64,000 bases of DNA from the NCBI RefSeq assembly GCF_000024205.1, contig NC_013216.1, forward strand, positions 3,224,001-3,288,000, in the 5' to 3' direction. The notes under the pieces were generated by a model. The model was not told where the DNA came from and searched no databases. It worked only from the letters and a program-made list of their open reading frames with translations. This document shows, piece after piece, positions 1 to 8,640 of the stretch (position 1 is the first letter of the stretch; each line of letters starts with the position of its first letter). This DNA is from Desulfofarcimen acetoxidans DSM 771. Its GTDB lineage: Bacteria; Bacillota; Desulfotomaculia; Desulfotomaculales; Desulfofarciminaceae. The position numbers were made by a program, and so were the translations under genes.

Positions 1-224
1 GACGCTAACTCATCCAATCTAACCAGCAGTTCTTCCTCTCGCTGTAGGTAATACTCTTCAGTTATCTCCTCCAGCTCCAGTTTTATTTGCAGCTCCATTA
101 AATCTTGTTTAATCTTCGACTTATCGTAAAGCTCCTGATCAGCTTGCTGCTTTATTTTTTCCGCAATAAACTTAACACCCATTACAGGTCCCAGTATCGG
201 AGATAATAATAATTTTCCCAGCAA
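1..224 (-). CDS. gvpG: Gas vesicle protein GvpG (partial, C-terminus beyond window)
   Basis: Accessory protein for gas vesicle assembly. The readable part is about 74 residues and has the GvpG pattern: a short hydrophobic start (LLGKLLLSPILGPVMGV) followed by a charged helix containing QELYDKSKI, ELEEITEEYY and EELLVRLDEL. No stop occurs before position 1, so the end lies outside the window. The most likely start is a TTG at 224; the frame has no ATG or GTG in front of it, and the Shine-Dalgarno is weak. It follows the gvpF stop by 17 bases, so it is the fifth gene of the gvp transcript visible here. Confidence 0.8.
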   Translation of the reverse strand, partial: MLGKLLLSPILGPVMGVKFIAEKIKQQADQELYDKSKIKQDLMELQIKLELEEITEEYYLQREEELLVRLDELA

Positions 225-241
225 ATAACATCCCAGCTTTC

Positions 242-994
242 TTAAAAATTCACATATAAGGTTACAAAATTATAAGGAGGCAACGGACCAATATATTTAA
301 AAAGAGCTTGCTCATTAAAAAATTCACCCAATTCATTAACCTTTGCATTAAAATCATCAAGCGAGCTCCGGCTAATTAAAAAATCCGCATTTACAAACAT
401 TTGATCTCCGTATAAAAAACTCTCTTTTGTCTCTAAAGCAATTTTTTGCAGGGGCTTTAATACCATCTCTTTTTGCTTTTCTTTTTTTCTCAACAATGCC
501 TGGTTGACCATTTGCCCCAAATCAATCATTTCATAATGAATAGTTTCAGCTGGTTTGCTCTCCAATTTTTTCTTTAGGTTCTTTATTTGTGGATTTTCCT
601 CCACGATTTCTTGATATACCGTCTTCATATCAGTCCATAAGACTTTTAACCCCATTTGAACTTTTCCCGTTACATTATGCAGCATTGATCGCAATTCAGC
701 ATAACGTTCCTGCAAAAGAAACTTTTTTACAATTTCTTCATTTTGAGCTACCGTACCAAACCGTACAGGCAAAAGCGGATGGGATACCAATACCTCCTCC
801 AGAACCTTCTGATGAGCAATGGTGTTTTCTCTGCACACATTATATTTTTCTTCCGATGATTGGCTTACTACAGCAGCAAGTTCTTTATAGTGAACGGTAA
901 ATACTCCCTCAGGTTCATTTCCTACCGGTCCGGACATAAATGTCAACGGTTCAATAGAATTTATTACACAATAAACATATCTGCCTGTGCTCAT
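242..994 (-). CDS. gvpF: Gas vesicle protein GvpF/GvpL family
   Basis: A 250-residue GvpF/L family protein, thought to act as a minor structural or nucleation component that contacts GvpA during gas vesicle assembly. Family marks visible are the N-terminal strand RYVYCVI and the LPVRFGTV motif near residues 75-82, which is typical of this family. A basic helical segment (RKKEKQKEMV) and a C-terminal GPLPPYNFV stretch complete the GvpF pattern. GAGG lies upstream of the ATG at suitable spacing. It is flanked by gvpG and the J-domain GvpL on the same strand, so it belongs to one operon. GvpF and GvpL cannot be separated cleanly from sequence reading alone. Confidence 0.88.
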   Translation of the reverse strand: MSTGRYVYCVINSIEPLTFMSGPVGNEPEGVFTVHYKELAAVVSQSSEEKYNVCRENTIAHQKVLEEVLVSHPLLPVRFGTVAQNEEIVKKFLLQERYAELRSMLHNVTGKVQMGLKVLWTDMKTVYQEIVEENPQIKNLKKKLESKPAETIHYEMIDLGQMVNQALLRKKEKQKEMVLKPLQKIALETKESFLYGDQMFVNADFLISRSSLDDFNAKVNELGEFFNEQALFKYIGPLPPYNFVTLYVNF

Positions 995-1050
995 TCTAAA
1001 ACCTCATTCTTAGTCAATTTGAAACTTCTCATCCACATCTGAAAGTATTT

Positions 1051-2124
1051 TTACTCCATATTCATAGAGTTCACATTACTTTTATCTGCTTTTATCACTT
1101 TCATAATGTAATAGTCAGTTATCAGGTCAACATTAAAATCAGAAGAATTTTCTTGACAATATTCTTCCAATAATTTATAAGCAGCGTTAATCTCCTGAAC
1201 TTTATTTACTGCCGCGTGATCATTTTTATCCGGATGATAGCAATGCAGCAGGGCTCTCCTTGCCGCATTGATATCCTGAAGACTTGCTGTGTCAGGCAAT
1301 TTTAAAATATCCTTTGCCAGCAGCAACTGATCCATGGTAATTTTCTTTATGCTCACAGTTGAAAAGCCTTGCGGCAATAGACTTTTAGTTAAACTGAAAT
1401 CTAAACTGTCCCTGTATATTTGATTTAGATACTCTATTTTTTTATTAACATCATCTACTTTACCGGTTATTGCAAGTAAGGTTAGATTTAATATAGAGTT
1501 TTCATCAACTACCTCATTAATAAAATAATCCTCCCACAAATTTCTTAATTCAGATATGATGTACTCTCTTGCAGCCTGCTTTTTCTGCTGCATCTGAAAA
1601 CTTATTATTTTCCCGATCTTTATCAGGTCTTCCTGGCTGACTTGCTCCTGAGCTAACAAAGATTGCTTCAGTTTCTTTACTTCATCTTCTTCACCTATTT
1701 TTGCAACCACTTCGTTTAAGTCATTCCAGGAAACTGACAAATTAAGTTCCACCTTATCCTTCAGGTAGTTTAATAAATCATTAAATTTTTCTTCATTATT
1801 AGCTAATACCGCGGCAGCCTCTGTCACACTCTCTAAAACAGTACCCAGCTTTACCGGTATGAGAGAAAATTTTTGCCGTAGACATTCTAAGACCTGCTGG
1901 TGATCAACAAACAACTGTATTATTGATTCTTTAGATAAATCTTTTAAAGGATAATCCGGTGCGGCACTAACAGCAAAACCTATATTTTTATGCCAAACAC
2001 CATAAATGGGTGTATTTTCCTGAATAACTGAAATTTTTTCTAATTCATCCTTAAAGGGCGTGCCACCGATCAGGCCATATATATACAATTCCTTAAGGTG
2101 ATCAGTATTATGATTTTTTACCAT
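1051..2124 (-). CDS. GvpL/GvpF family protein fused to a C-terminal J-domain
   Basis: A 357-residue protein with two parts. Residues 1 to about 260 resemble GvpF/L: an N-terminal ELYIYGLIGG strand and an IPVKLGTV motif at about 89-96, matching the LPVRFGTV of the neighbouring gvpF. Residues about 268-325 look like a J-domain: LLLAKDILKLPDTASLQDI, then helix II with an intact HPD tripeptide at about 297-299, then KVQEINAAYKLLEEY as helix III. J-domains stimulate the ATPase of Hsp70 (DnaK), so the fusion may bring a chaperone to gas vesicle assembly (inference). AAGGAG lies about 10 bases before the ATG. It sits between the coiled-coil protein and gvpF in the gvp operon. Confidence 0.85.
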   Translation of the reverse strand: MVKNHNTDHLKELYIYGLIGGTPFKDELEKISVIQENTPIYGVWHKNIGFAVSAAPDYPLKDLSKESIIQLFVDHQQVLECLRQKFSLIPVKLGTVLESVTEAAAVLANNEEKFNDLLNYLKDKVELNLSVSWNDLNEVVAKIGEEDEVKKLKQSLLAQEQVSQEDLIKIGKIISFQMQQKKQAAREYIISELRNLWEDYFINEVVDENSILNLTLLAITGKVDDVNKKIEYLNQIYRDSLDFSLTKSLLPQGFSTVSIKKITMDQLLLAKDILKLPDTASLQDINAARRALLHCYHPDKNDHAAVNKVQEINAAYKLLEEYCQENSSDFNVDLITDYYIMKVIKADKSNVNSMNME

Positions 2125-2151
2125 GTTATTTAGACTCCTTGTAAATAAAAT

Positions 2152-2415
2152 CTATATTTCTGTTTCCCTGCGCATTTTCAACTCATACTCAATTTCATGC
2201 AATTTTTTCCTAATTATCCTTATATTTTTTAATAACTTTGCTCTTTTAACATCTACCATCTCAAGTTCCTGCGTTAATCTGTTCTTTTCAGTTTCAGACA
2301 TATACAACTCCAAATATTTTTTCTTTAAAGAAGCCTTTCGAGGAAAACTGCTCACCTTTTCAGTACTAACCGTACGAATGGAATTGAGATTGCTTATATC
2401 TCTTAAACCTCTCAC
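2152..2415 (-). CDS. Small coiled-coil protein in the gas vesicle operon
   Basis: An 87-residue protein not recognised as a named Gvp. The second half is a charged, heptad-like helix (ETEKNRLTQELEMVDVKRAK and onward) with no membrane segment, so it is probably a soluble coiled coil. The start is a GTG with AGGGGG about 10 bases upstream, inside the 3' end of gvpN; this suggests translational coupling. Its place between gvpN and a GvpL-type gene, on the same strand with short gaps, implies a role in vesicle assembly or regulation; this is context only. Short coiled-coil proteins occur in many gvp clusters without assigned functions. Confidence 0.6.
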   Translation of the reverse strand: MRGLRDISNLNSIRTVSTEKVSSFPRKASLKKKYLELYMSETEKNRLTQELEMVDVKRAKLLKNIRIIRKKLHEIEYELKMRRETEI

Positions 2416-2429
2416 AGCTATAACACCCC

Positions 2430-3353
2430 CTAAGCGTACTTATTAAACAGTTCATTAATAACTTTGCGCACCTTTCTAAGTGCTTGCAAATTGCCTGCCC
2501 TGCTTGTTTCGGAAGCCAGCACTTCTTCACAAATTTGCCGGAACATCTCGTTATTTTTATCTACCGGGGCACCTAATACCTGAAGTGTTTTCGCAATCAT
2601 TATACCGCCCCGAATGGTGGGTCCATATTCACAATCACCGAGCTCTCTCAGATCACGAAGAATATTAACCACTCGTTCGGAATCTTCCCGTGACAGCTTG
2701 GATTTACTTTTAATTATGCTAATCTCCGTTTCTTTATCATAGTTGTCCAAATCCAAGGTCACCATTCTGTCTCTGAGCGCATCCTGACTCCCATAAACAC
2801 CGGCATAATCTTCCGGATTACTGGTAAAAATAGCTGTAAAATCCGGATGCACTTTTACATATCCTTCCTCCGCTCCACGGGCTACTGATATATCCAAAAG
2901 TCTTTCCTGAAGAACAGACAGCAAAATATTATTGGCTTCCGGGCGGGAACGGGTAAATTCATCATAGACTAAGGTATACCCGTTTTTACAGGCGGTAGTT
3001 AAGCGACTGTCCACCCACCGTTCAACCAGGTCCTCTTCTACTTTTACAACTGATTGAACAAAATTATCTATTGTTTTGCGGATCCGGTAACCATAACGGC
3101 CGCCTATTAAATCAGAAGTGCGAAATTCTTCATCACCATGAATGACCAAGGTCGGTCGGTTTAATTTACTGGATATATACATAGCAATGGAAGTTTTGCC
3201 TGTTCCGGACCTGCCACGCAAATGTATGGCAAAACCCGCCTTAATATAAGCAAGCGCTCTATCTACAACATTCGAAATATAATCCGTAACAACAAAATCT
3301 GATAGGACAACCGGATTTATAATACTGTTTTTATCCAATCCATTTAACTGCAT
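2430..3353 (-). CDS. gvpN: Gas vesicle protein GvpN, AAA+ ATPase
   Basis: A MoxR-like AAA+ ATPase of about 307 residues that supports gas vesicle enlargement. Visible motifs are Walker A GRSGTGKTS near the N-terminus, Walker B LVYDEFTRS, a sensor-like AIFTSNPEDYAG and an arginine-rich RDRMVTLDLD. A GTG at 3362 is also open, but the ATG at 3353 has GGGG eight bases upstream and is the better start. It is the first gene of the visible gvp operon. The 198-base region to the divergent YkgJ gene should contain its promoter; a TTGACA on the minus strand at 3408-3413 lacks a convincing -10 partner, so an alternative sigma factor is possible. Confidence 0.93.
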   Translation of the reverse strand: MQLNGLDKNSIINPVVLSDFVVTDYISNVVDRALAYIKAGFAIHLRGRSGTGKTSIAMYISSKLNRPTLVIHGDEEFRTSDLIGGRYGYRIRKTIDNFVQSVVKVEEDLVERWVDSRLTTACKNGYTLVYDEFTRSRPEANNILLSVLQERLLDISVARGAEEGYVKVHPDFTAIFTSNPEDYAGVYGSQDALRDRMVTLDLDNYDKETEISIIKSKSKLSREDSERVVNILRDLRELGDCEYGPTIRGGIMIAKTLQVLGAPVDKNNEMFRQICEEVLASETSRAGNLQALRKVRKVINELFNKYA

Positions 3354-3560
3354 TAATAACACCCCGTCTTTTAATTTGTTTTATGCTGACTAACTATTTT
3401 AAACACCTGTCAATTATAATTTACTATTTACAATACTAATTTATGCTAATATTTTTTTGGGGTTACAGTTTTTTATTTTAATAAATGAATTTAAATATAA
3501 AAGGTAAACGACACTATATGTCGAAGTATTTTTAGATTAACTATTGCGGGGGGTCAACCT

Positions 3561-4274
3561 TTGTCAACTGAATTGCTGACAGAAGCACAATTATCAGAAA
3601 TCACTCTTAACCCTGATAAGGAAATTGCAATCAATAATATTTATCAGCTATACCAAATTATTGATCAGGCCAATTTACAGCTCAAACAGGTTCATGATGT
3701 TCCCGACTGTCTCAGGTGCGGAGTTTGCTGCAATGGAGTTTTCGAAGTTTCTCCGGTGGAAGCGCGGGTAATTCAGGTCGCTCTGGAGGGTTATGTTCCG
3801 TCAGGCCTGTTTCCTCCTATTTCTGAAGAATCATTGCGCAGTCGTTTAAACATGGCAAGCGACCAGCTCTCAAATGCTCTTTGCAATAATCATTTCGTCT
3901 GTCCTTTTTATAACAACAGATTTGGCTGCCTGGCTTATCAAGTCAGATCTGTAATTTGTCGTGTTTTTGAAACAGCTGTTCCAGACTTTAGTTTTATTCC
4001 TGAACTCAATGAAGATATTCTTGGTGACACAGACATAAAAAAAAGCGGTTTTCTATGCCCCAATCTTAAAAAGGCAAAAAAATATCCCGGTACCTTTGCG
4101 GTCTGGGATTATACGGGATTAATTTCGGTTCTGGAACAAATATATCCCGGCACAACCAAATATGAAGCCAGATTACTGGCTTTTTTTAAATACCCGGTCG
4201 ATATAATTGCGCTAAAAGGACTGCCTTATAAATTCAGGCTTAATAATTTTTTAAAAGTTATCCATCCGGGTTAA
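3561..4274 (+). CDS. YkgJ-family cysteine cluster protein
   Basis: A 237-residue protein of the YkgJ/UPF0153 family, predicted to bind zinc or an iron-sulfur cluster; its biochemical role is unknown. The family signature is CLRCGVCC (Cys50, 53, 56, 57), followed by CPFYNNRFGCLAY and ICRVFE, which supply further conserved cysteines. Translation starts at TTG 3561, preceded by a strong GGGGGG Shine-Dalgarno. It is transcribed divergently from gvpN, and its stop overlaps that of the convergent zinc-ribbon gene by four bases, so no terminator separates them. Family-level assignment only. Confidence 0.82.
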   Translation: MSTELLTEAQLSEITLNPDKEIAINNIYQLYQIIDQANLQLKQVHDVPDCLRCGVCCNGVFEVSPVEARVIQVALEGYVPSGLFPPISEESLRSRLNMASDQLSNALCNNHFVCPFYNNRFGCLAYQVRSVICRVFETAVPDFSFIPELNEDILGDTDIKKSGFLCPNLKKAKKYPGTFAVWDYTGLISVLEQIYPGTTKYEARLLAFFKYPVDIIALKGLPYKFRLNNFLKVIHPG

Positions 4275-4993
4275 ACAATCCGAGTATCAAAACTATCTTC
4301 CGGGCAGAGGATACGACCACAAAAACTGCATAATATCACTTCACTCTTTATTTTTTGAGCATCGCCTGAGGATAAACCTATATGGCAGCCGGAACAAATA
4401 CCGTTATTTACTATGGACAGGGGATTGGGGTACTTTTTCTTCAATCCCATAAATTTCAACCACAAAGGTTCTTCTACATTTTTTACCAGCACCAACTTTT
4501 GTGCAACAAGTTCCTTTATTCTGGCTTTTAACTTATATCTTTTTCCCTGCCATTCCTTATGCAGGGACTTAAATTCTTCCTGCAAAGAAAACAATTCTTG
4601 CTTTAAATTCTTATACTCAAGCTTTACCCTGTCCTTTTCCTCCAACTGCTGTAAATAAATATCTTCTGTTTGTATAAAGCTTCTTTTTAATTCCTCTAAT
4701 TTTTCCATTTGTACAGACAATTCCTTGTAATCACTGTTTCCTTCAGCGTAAAGCTTTTCGTCAGACACTTTTAAATCACTGCTCAGTTGAAACAGTTTCC
4801 TCTCCAAATAATTACCTTCCTTTTTTCTGGCATCAAAATCATCTTTCATAATTGTTAATTCCTGCTGTATATTTATTATTAACTCTTTTAGTTCCCGCAA
4901 CCGGTCCGTCACAGGGTCTTTATTCAATTGATTTTCCAATAAAACCAATTCCATATCCAATTCTTGAATCTTCCATAAAGCCTGCAAGGTCAT
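4271..4993 (-). CDS. Coiled-coil protein with C4 zinc ribbon (zf-RING_7/DUF164 type)
   Basis: A 240-residue protein. Residues about 5-175 form a long antiparallel coiled coil rich in Glu, Lys and Leu; the C-terminus carries two CxxC pairs (CSGC near 200-203, CSFC near 222-225) forming a zinc ribbon. This architecture is the widespread CT398-like family, of uncertain function, possibly in nucleic acid binding. GAGGAGG precedes the ATG. It follows nif3 in the dgt-dnaG-sigA-trmK-nif3 neighbourhood, a conserved arrangement in Clostridia, but a terminator overlapping the nif3 stop may partly separate the two. Confidence 0.85.
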   Translation of the reverse strand: MTLQALWKIQELDMELVLLENQLNKDPVTDRLRELKELIINIQQELTIMKDDFDARKKEGNYLERKLFQLSSDLKVSDEKLYAEGNSDYKELSVQMEKLEELKRSFIQTEDIYLQQLEEKDRVKLEYKNLKQELFSLQEEFKSLHKEWQGKRYKLKARIKELVAQKLVLVKNVEEPLWLKFMGLKKKYPNPLSIVNNGICSGCHIGLSSGDAQKIKSEVILCSFCGRILCPEDSFDTRIV

Positions 4994-5027
4994 TCTGTTT
5001 TCCTCCTCATTTTTGTCTAAACAAAAA

Positions 5028-5055
5028 AGGACAGGAAATAATCTTCCTATCCTTA
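5028..5055 (-). terminator. Terminator overlapping the nif3 stop
   Basis: On the minus strand AAGGATAGGAA and TTCCTGTCCTT pair around a short loop and are followed by TTTTTTG. The stem begins inside the last codons of nif3. Confidence 0.6.
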
Positions 5056-6174
5056 AACATACACAAAAACATCATTTTGCTTTTGAGAAAGCAATATATC
5101 CACAGCAAAATTATGCTTAGAGCATACTTTGATCAGATATTTATATAAAACAGGCAGAATAATTCTCTCAGTGGGGAAATGGCCCGCATCTATGAAACTT
5201 AGGCCCGCCGTTGACATATCCAAAGCCTCATGATACTTAATATCTCCGGTAACATAAACATCAGCACCCTTACTCAAAGCCTGCTTCCATAAAGATGCCC
5301 CGGCCCCTCCACAAACAGCAACTTTACGTACAGGTTTTCCGTGTTCATTTCCCCCCAGACGAACAGCATCAACCTGCAAGGTCATTTTTACCAGTTTAGC
5401 AAAATCACCTAGAGATACTTCCTGCGGCAAACAACCTATTCTACCTAAACCATGTCCGGCTGTATTATTGGCCAGAGGATATAAATCGTAAGCAACTTCC
5501 TCGTAAGGATGAGCGTTAAGCATAGCTGCTATAACGCTTTTTTTATCTTTTTCCGGCACGATAGTTTCCAAACGGAATTCTTCAACTTTTTCCAGCAGGC
5601 CCGTTTGTCCTATAAAAGGCTTGCTGCCTTCCAGCGGTCGAAAGGTACCAATACCTGTTGACTGAAAAGCACAATCCCGGTAATTGCCAATCCAACCTGC
5701 ACCCGCCTCTGTAATGGCGGTTCTGACTTGCTCAACCTGCTCAAGCGGTACAAAAACTACTAATTTGTAAAGCTGCTCCGCTTTACCGGGAAGCATATTA
5801 TCGACTTCAATTAAGCCCAACTGTTCAGCCAGAACACTGTTCACTCCGCCTGCCGCGCTGTCCAGATTGGTATGAGCAGAATATACAGCTATATCTTTTT
5901 TTATTAAAGCCTCAATTAGTTTTCCCTCAGGCCGGTCCAGGCAGAGGTTTTTCAGCCCTTTTAAAAACATTGGGTGGTGACTGATAATCAATCCGGCACC
6001 GGCAGCGGCAGCTTCCTCCACAACAGGAGGTGTTATATCCAGGGTCAGCATCACTTTAGCAGTCGGGGCACCCGGGTCGCCCAGCTGCCAGCCCGAATTG
6101 TCCCATTCCTCGGCCAACCTCAAAGGAGCCAAATTTTCAACCAGCTTAACTATTTCTTTGTTAGCTACAGCCAT
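5053..6174 (-). CDS. Nif3-like dinuclear metal centre hexameric protein
   Basis: A 373-residue Nif3/YqfO family protein. The N-terminal part has SHHPMF (His66, His67) and SAHTNLDSAAGG, and the C-terminus has DAGHFPTE, all contributing ligands to the dinuclear metal site known in this family. The middle (about residues 130-235, with NAHPYEEVAYDLYP) is the inserted PII/CutA-like domain of the long form, and the length fits that form. Function is still debated; GTP cyclohydrolase-like roles have been proposed for relatives. It overlaps the end of trmK by 10 bases, so the two genes are co-transcribed and probably coupled. Confidence 0.92.
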   Translation of the reverse strand: MAVANKEIVKLVENLAPLRLAEEWDNSGWQLGDPGAPTAKVMLTLDITPPVVEEAAAAGAGLIISHHPMFLKGLKNLCLDRPEGKLIEALIKKDIAVYSAHTNLDSAAGGVNSVLAEQLGLIEVDNMLPGKAEQLYKLVVFVPLEQVEQVRTAITEAGAGWIGNYRDCAFQSTGIGTFRPLEGSKPFIGQTGLLEKVEEFRLETIVPEKDKKSVIAAMLNAHPYEEVAYDLYPLANNTAGHGLGRIGCLPQEVSLGDFAKLVKMTLQVDAVRLGGNEHGKPVRKVAVCGGAGASLWKQALSKGADVYVTGDIKYHEALDMSTAGLSFIDAGHFPTERIILPVLYKYLIKVCSKHNFAVDILLSQKQNDVFVYV

Positions 6175-6902
6175 TTTCCCAGCACCTCTCTAATTGCAGC
6201 TGCCTTATTTTCAACACTTTGAGCTTTAGCTTTGTTCTCCGTCTTTTGGCTTTTTGCCAGACCCTCAAGTATTACCATGTAATCATGCAGTAGTTTCCTT
6301 AGCAATAACGACAAGTTGGGGTCATTTTTTAAAATCAAACAAGGCCCGATTTCCAGCAGCAAATCCTCGGATAGTATCTCGTATGGAAACGCAGGCTTAC
6401 TTTCACAGGGCGTTATTCTGGCGCAAGGTTCGGCCACTATGATAACATATAACCTATCAGCCTCTAAAACCAGTTTCTCATCTATTAAACACCAACCATT
6501 CTCTAATAGCCAGCGGCGCAAATCGCAGGCATCATTCATAGGCTGCAGTATTAATCTTTCAAACAGACCAACTTCGGCCGGGCAATCGGCCAGCACCTGG
6601 CGAATGGTATTGCCCCCCATACCGGCAATAATAACTGCCTGTACCTCTCCCGGAAACAGGACATCCAGCCCGTTACCCCTGCGCACATCAATCATATCCT
6701 GCAGACCTTTAGCCTTTACTGCCTGTCGGGCGGACTCAAAAGGCCCCCTATTAATATCCGTGGCAATAACCTTATTAGTTATTCCTCTTTCTATTAAATA
6801 AACCGGCAGCAAGGCATGATCAGTACCGATATCAGCCACAATTTTTCCTCGCGGAACCAGAGCGGCAATTTCTCTAAGCCTATTACTCAATTCCAAAGAC
6901 AA
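6165..6902 (-). CDS. trmK: tRNA (adenine(22)-N(1))-methyltransferase TrmK
   Basis: SAM-dependent methyltransferase that methylates N1 of A22 in the D-arm of certain tRNAs. The protein has 245 residues. The SAM-binding motif IVADIGTDHALLPVYL lies at about 21-36, then VIATDINRGP, a VIIAGMGG motif typical of TrmK (COG2384), and LQPMND, which replaces the usual NPPY. The neighbour order sigA-trmK-nif3 matches Bacillus subtilis (sigA, yqfN, yqfO). A four-gene tRNA unit with its own promoter and terminator separates it from sigA here. Assignment rests on motifs and synteny. Confidence 0.92.
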   Translation of the reverse strand: MSLELSNRLREIAALVPRGKIVADIGTDHALLPVYLIERGITNKVIATDINRGPFESARQAVKAKGLQDMIDVRRGNGLDVLFPGEVQAVIIAGMGGNTIRQVLADCPAEVGLFERLILQPMNDACDLRRWLLENGWCLIDEKLVLEADRLYVIIVAEPCARITPCESKPAFPYEILSEDLLLEIGPCLILKNDPNLSLLLRKLLHDYMVILEGLAKSQKTENKAKAQSVENKAAAIREVLGKWL

Positions 6903-7106
6903 TCACCCGTTCAATCTATATATTCTTTATTATTTCCCGTTTTTCCTCTATTTCAACATCAAAGTTATTATTACCGTCCCGGTAAAAGAAAAAGTTTCAG
7001 GTCCATAAATGATTTGAGCAGCTATTTTCATATGTGGATTGAAATTTTAAGTTTATGAAAACGGATAATATAACTAAATCATTAAGGATTTTATATTCAG
7101 AGGAAA

Positions 7107-7134
7107 ATAAAAAACACCCGTATAACAGGTGTGT
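7107..7134 (-). terminator. Terminator of the tRNA operon
   Basis: Immediately after the tRNA-Val CCA end, the minus strand forms ACACCTG / CGGGTGT around a short loop, followed by TTTTTTATTTT. Confidence 0.75.
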
Positions 7135-7137
7135 TTC

Positions 7138-7213
<76 letters not shown>

Positions 7214-7224
7214 TTGATTTTTTA

Positions 7225-7300
7225 TGGTGACCCCACCGGGATTCGAACCCGGGTTACCGCCGTGAAAGGGCGGTGTCTTAGACCGCTTGACCATGGGGCC
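7225..7300 (-). tRNA. tRNA-Glu (anticodon TTC)
   Basis: A 76-base cloverleaf with encoded CCA. The acceptor GGCCCCA pairs with TGGGGTC (one G-U), the anticodon stem CCGCC/GGCGG carries loop CTTTCAC (anticodon TTC), and the T-loop is TTCGAAT. Confidence 0.95.
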
Positions 7301-7309
7301 GTTATAATT

Positions 7310-7384
7310 TGGTGGGCCCACCAGGATTCGAACCTGGAACCAGCCGGTTATGAGCCGGATGCTCTACCGTTGAGCTATGGGCCC
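7310..7384 (-). tRNA. tRNA-Met (anticodon CAT)
   Basis: A 75-base cloverleaf with encoded CCA. The acceptor GGGCCCA pairs fully with TGGGCCC, and the anticodon loop is CTCATAA (anticodon CAT). The paired 1-72 position argues against an initiator tRNA. CAT can also be tRNA-Ile2 after lysidine modification, so elongator Met is the favoured but not certain isotype. Confidence 0.88.
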
Positions 7385-7388
7385 TATA

Positions 7389-7463
7389 TGGCTCCCCGAG
7401 TAGGACTCGAACCTACAACCTACCGGTTAACAGCCGGTTGCTCCACCATTGAGCTATCGAGGA
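7389..7463 (-). tRNA. tRNA-Asn (anticodon GTT)
   Basis: A 75-base cloverleaf with encoded CCA and G73. The acceptor TCCTCGA pairs with TCGGGGA, and the anticodon stem ACCGG/CCGGT carries loop CTGTTAA (anticodon GTT). First gene of the tRNA operon. Confidence 0.95.
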
Positions 7464-7477
7464 AGGCTACGGACTCT

Positions 7478-7506
7478 ATTATAACAAATCCATATCCGTG
7501 AGTCAA
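7478..7506 (-). promoter_or_regulatory. Sigma-A promoter of the tRNA operon
   Basis: On the minus strand the -35 TTGACT (7501-7506) and -10 TATAAT (7478-7483) are separated by exactly 17 bases, about 15 bases upstream of tRNA-Asn. This is one of the best matches to the housekeeping consensus in the window. Confidence 0.85.
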
Positions 7507-7530
7507 TATTTATATTAAATTAAATCAAAG

Positions 7531-8610
7531 TTAGTCCAGATAATCTTTTAATTTCTTACTGCGACTGGGATGACGCAGCTTGCGCAGTGTTTTAGCTTCA
7601 ATTTGTCTGATCCGCTCACGGGTTACACCGAACTTTTGGCCCACCTCTTCCAAAGTTCGGGCACGGCCATCATCCAAACCAAAACGAAGTCTTAAAACCT
7701 TTTGCTCCCTGTCAGTAAGAGTTTTTAACACATCATCCAGCTGCTCCCTTAATAAGGTAAAGGATGCTTCTTCAGCAGGAGCACGGGCATCATGATCTTC
7801 AATAAAATCGCCCAAATGGGAATCTTCTTCTTCACCAATAGGAGTTTCTAAGGAAACCGGTTCCTGAGCAATTTTCATAATCTCCCTGACTTTATCTTCA
7901 GTTATGTTCATTTCCTTAGCAATTTCTTCGGGCATTGGTTCACGACCCAATTCCTGAAGCAGCTGGCGGGATACTCTAATCAGCTTGTTGATAGTTTCCA
8001 CCATGTGAACGGGAATTCTGATGGTTCTGGCCTGATCGGCTATCGCCCTGGTAATCGCCTGCCTGATCCACCAGGTAGCATAAGTGCTGAACTTATAGCC
8101 TTTGCGGTAATCAAACTTCTCCACTGCTTTAATCAAACCCATATTGCCTTCCTGAATCAAATCCAGAAACAGCATGCCCCGTCCTACATAGCGTTTGGCT
8201 ATGCTGACCACCAGCCGTAAATTCGCCTCAGCCAAACGCCGCTTAGCCTCCTCCTCGCCCATCTCCATGCGCTTGGCCAATTCCACCTCTTCTTCGGAGG
8301 ACAATAAAGGTACCCGGCCGATTTCCTTCAGATACATCCTAACCGGATCGTCAATGCCAATACCTTCCGGCACACTCAAATCAACTTCAACGTCTTCATC
8401 AGGTTTTACTGCCGCCTCATCCATTTCAGGCTCTGTGGCTAAGAGATCTATCCCCATCCCGGACAACTGTTCATAAACATCATCAATCTGATCCGGCGTA
8501 AGTTCAGTAGTTTGCAAAACATCCATTATCTCGTGGTAAGTCAGGTAGCCTTGCTTTTTGCCTTTCTCTACCAAGCTTCTTATATTTTCTACTTTCTTTT
8601 CATCCCTCAA
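7531..8610 (-). CDS. sigA: RNA polymerase primary sigma factor SigA (RpoD)
   Basis: Housekeeping sigma-70 factor of 359 residues. Region 1.1 is acidic, then [17 protein letters not shown] (1.2), the core-binding region 2 with [17 protein letters not shown] and FLDLIQEGN, the -10 recognition segment [20 protein letters not shown], region 3 and the -35 helix-turn-helix [20 protein letters not shown]. The length is that of the short Gram-positive primary sigma factor. It lies 30 bases downstream of dnaG, the conserved macromolecular synthesis arrangement. The TTGACT/TATAAT promoter of the tRNA unit just downstream is the type it would read. Confidence 0.97.
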   Translation of the reverse strand: MRDEKKVENIRSLVEKGKKQGYLTYHEIMDVLQTTELTPDQIDDVYEQLSGMGIDLLATEPEMDEAAVKPDEDVEVDLSVPEGIGIDDPVRMYLKEIGRVPLLSSEEEVELAKRMEMGEEEAKRRLAEANLRLVVSIAKRYVGRGMLFLDLIQEGNMGLIKAVEKFDYRKGYKFSTYATWWIRQAITRAIADQARTIRIPVHMVETINKLIRVSRQLLQELGREPMPEEIAKEMNITEDKVREIMKIAQEPVSLETPIGEEEDSHLGDFIEDHDARAPAEEASFTLLREQLDDVLKTLTDREQKVLRLRFGLDDGRARTLEEVGQKFGVTRERIRQIEAKTLRKLRHPSRSKKLKDYLD

Positions 8611-8640
8611 AGCACACTCCCCCTTTCTAAGGGTTTAACA

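Noticed and set aside
3385-3413. Sigma-A promoter for the gvp operon (TTGACA at 3408-3413)
   Set aside because: No acceptable -10 lies 16-18 bases downstream on the minus strand.
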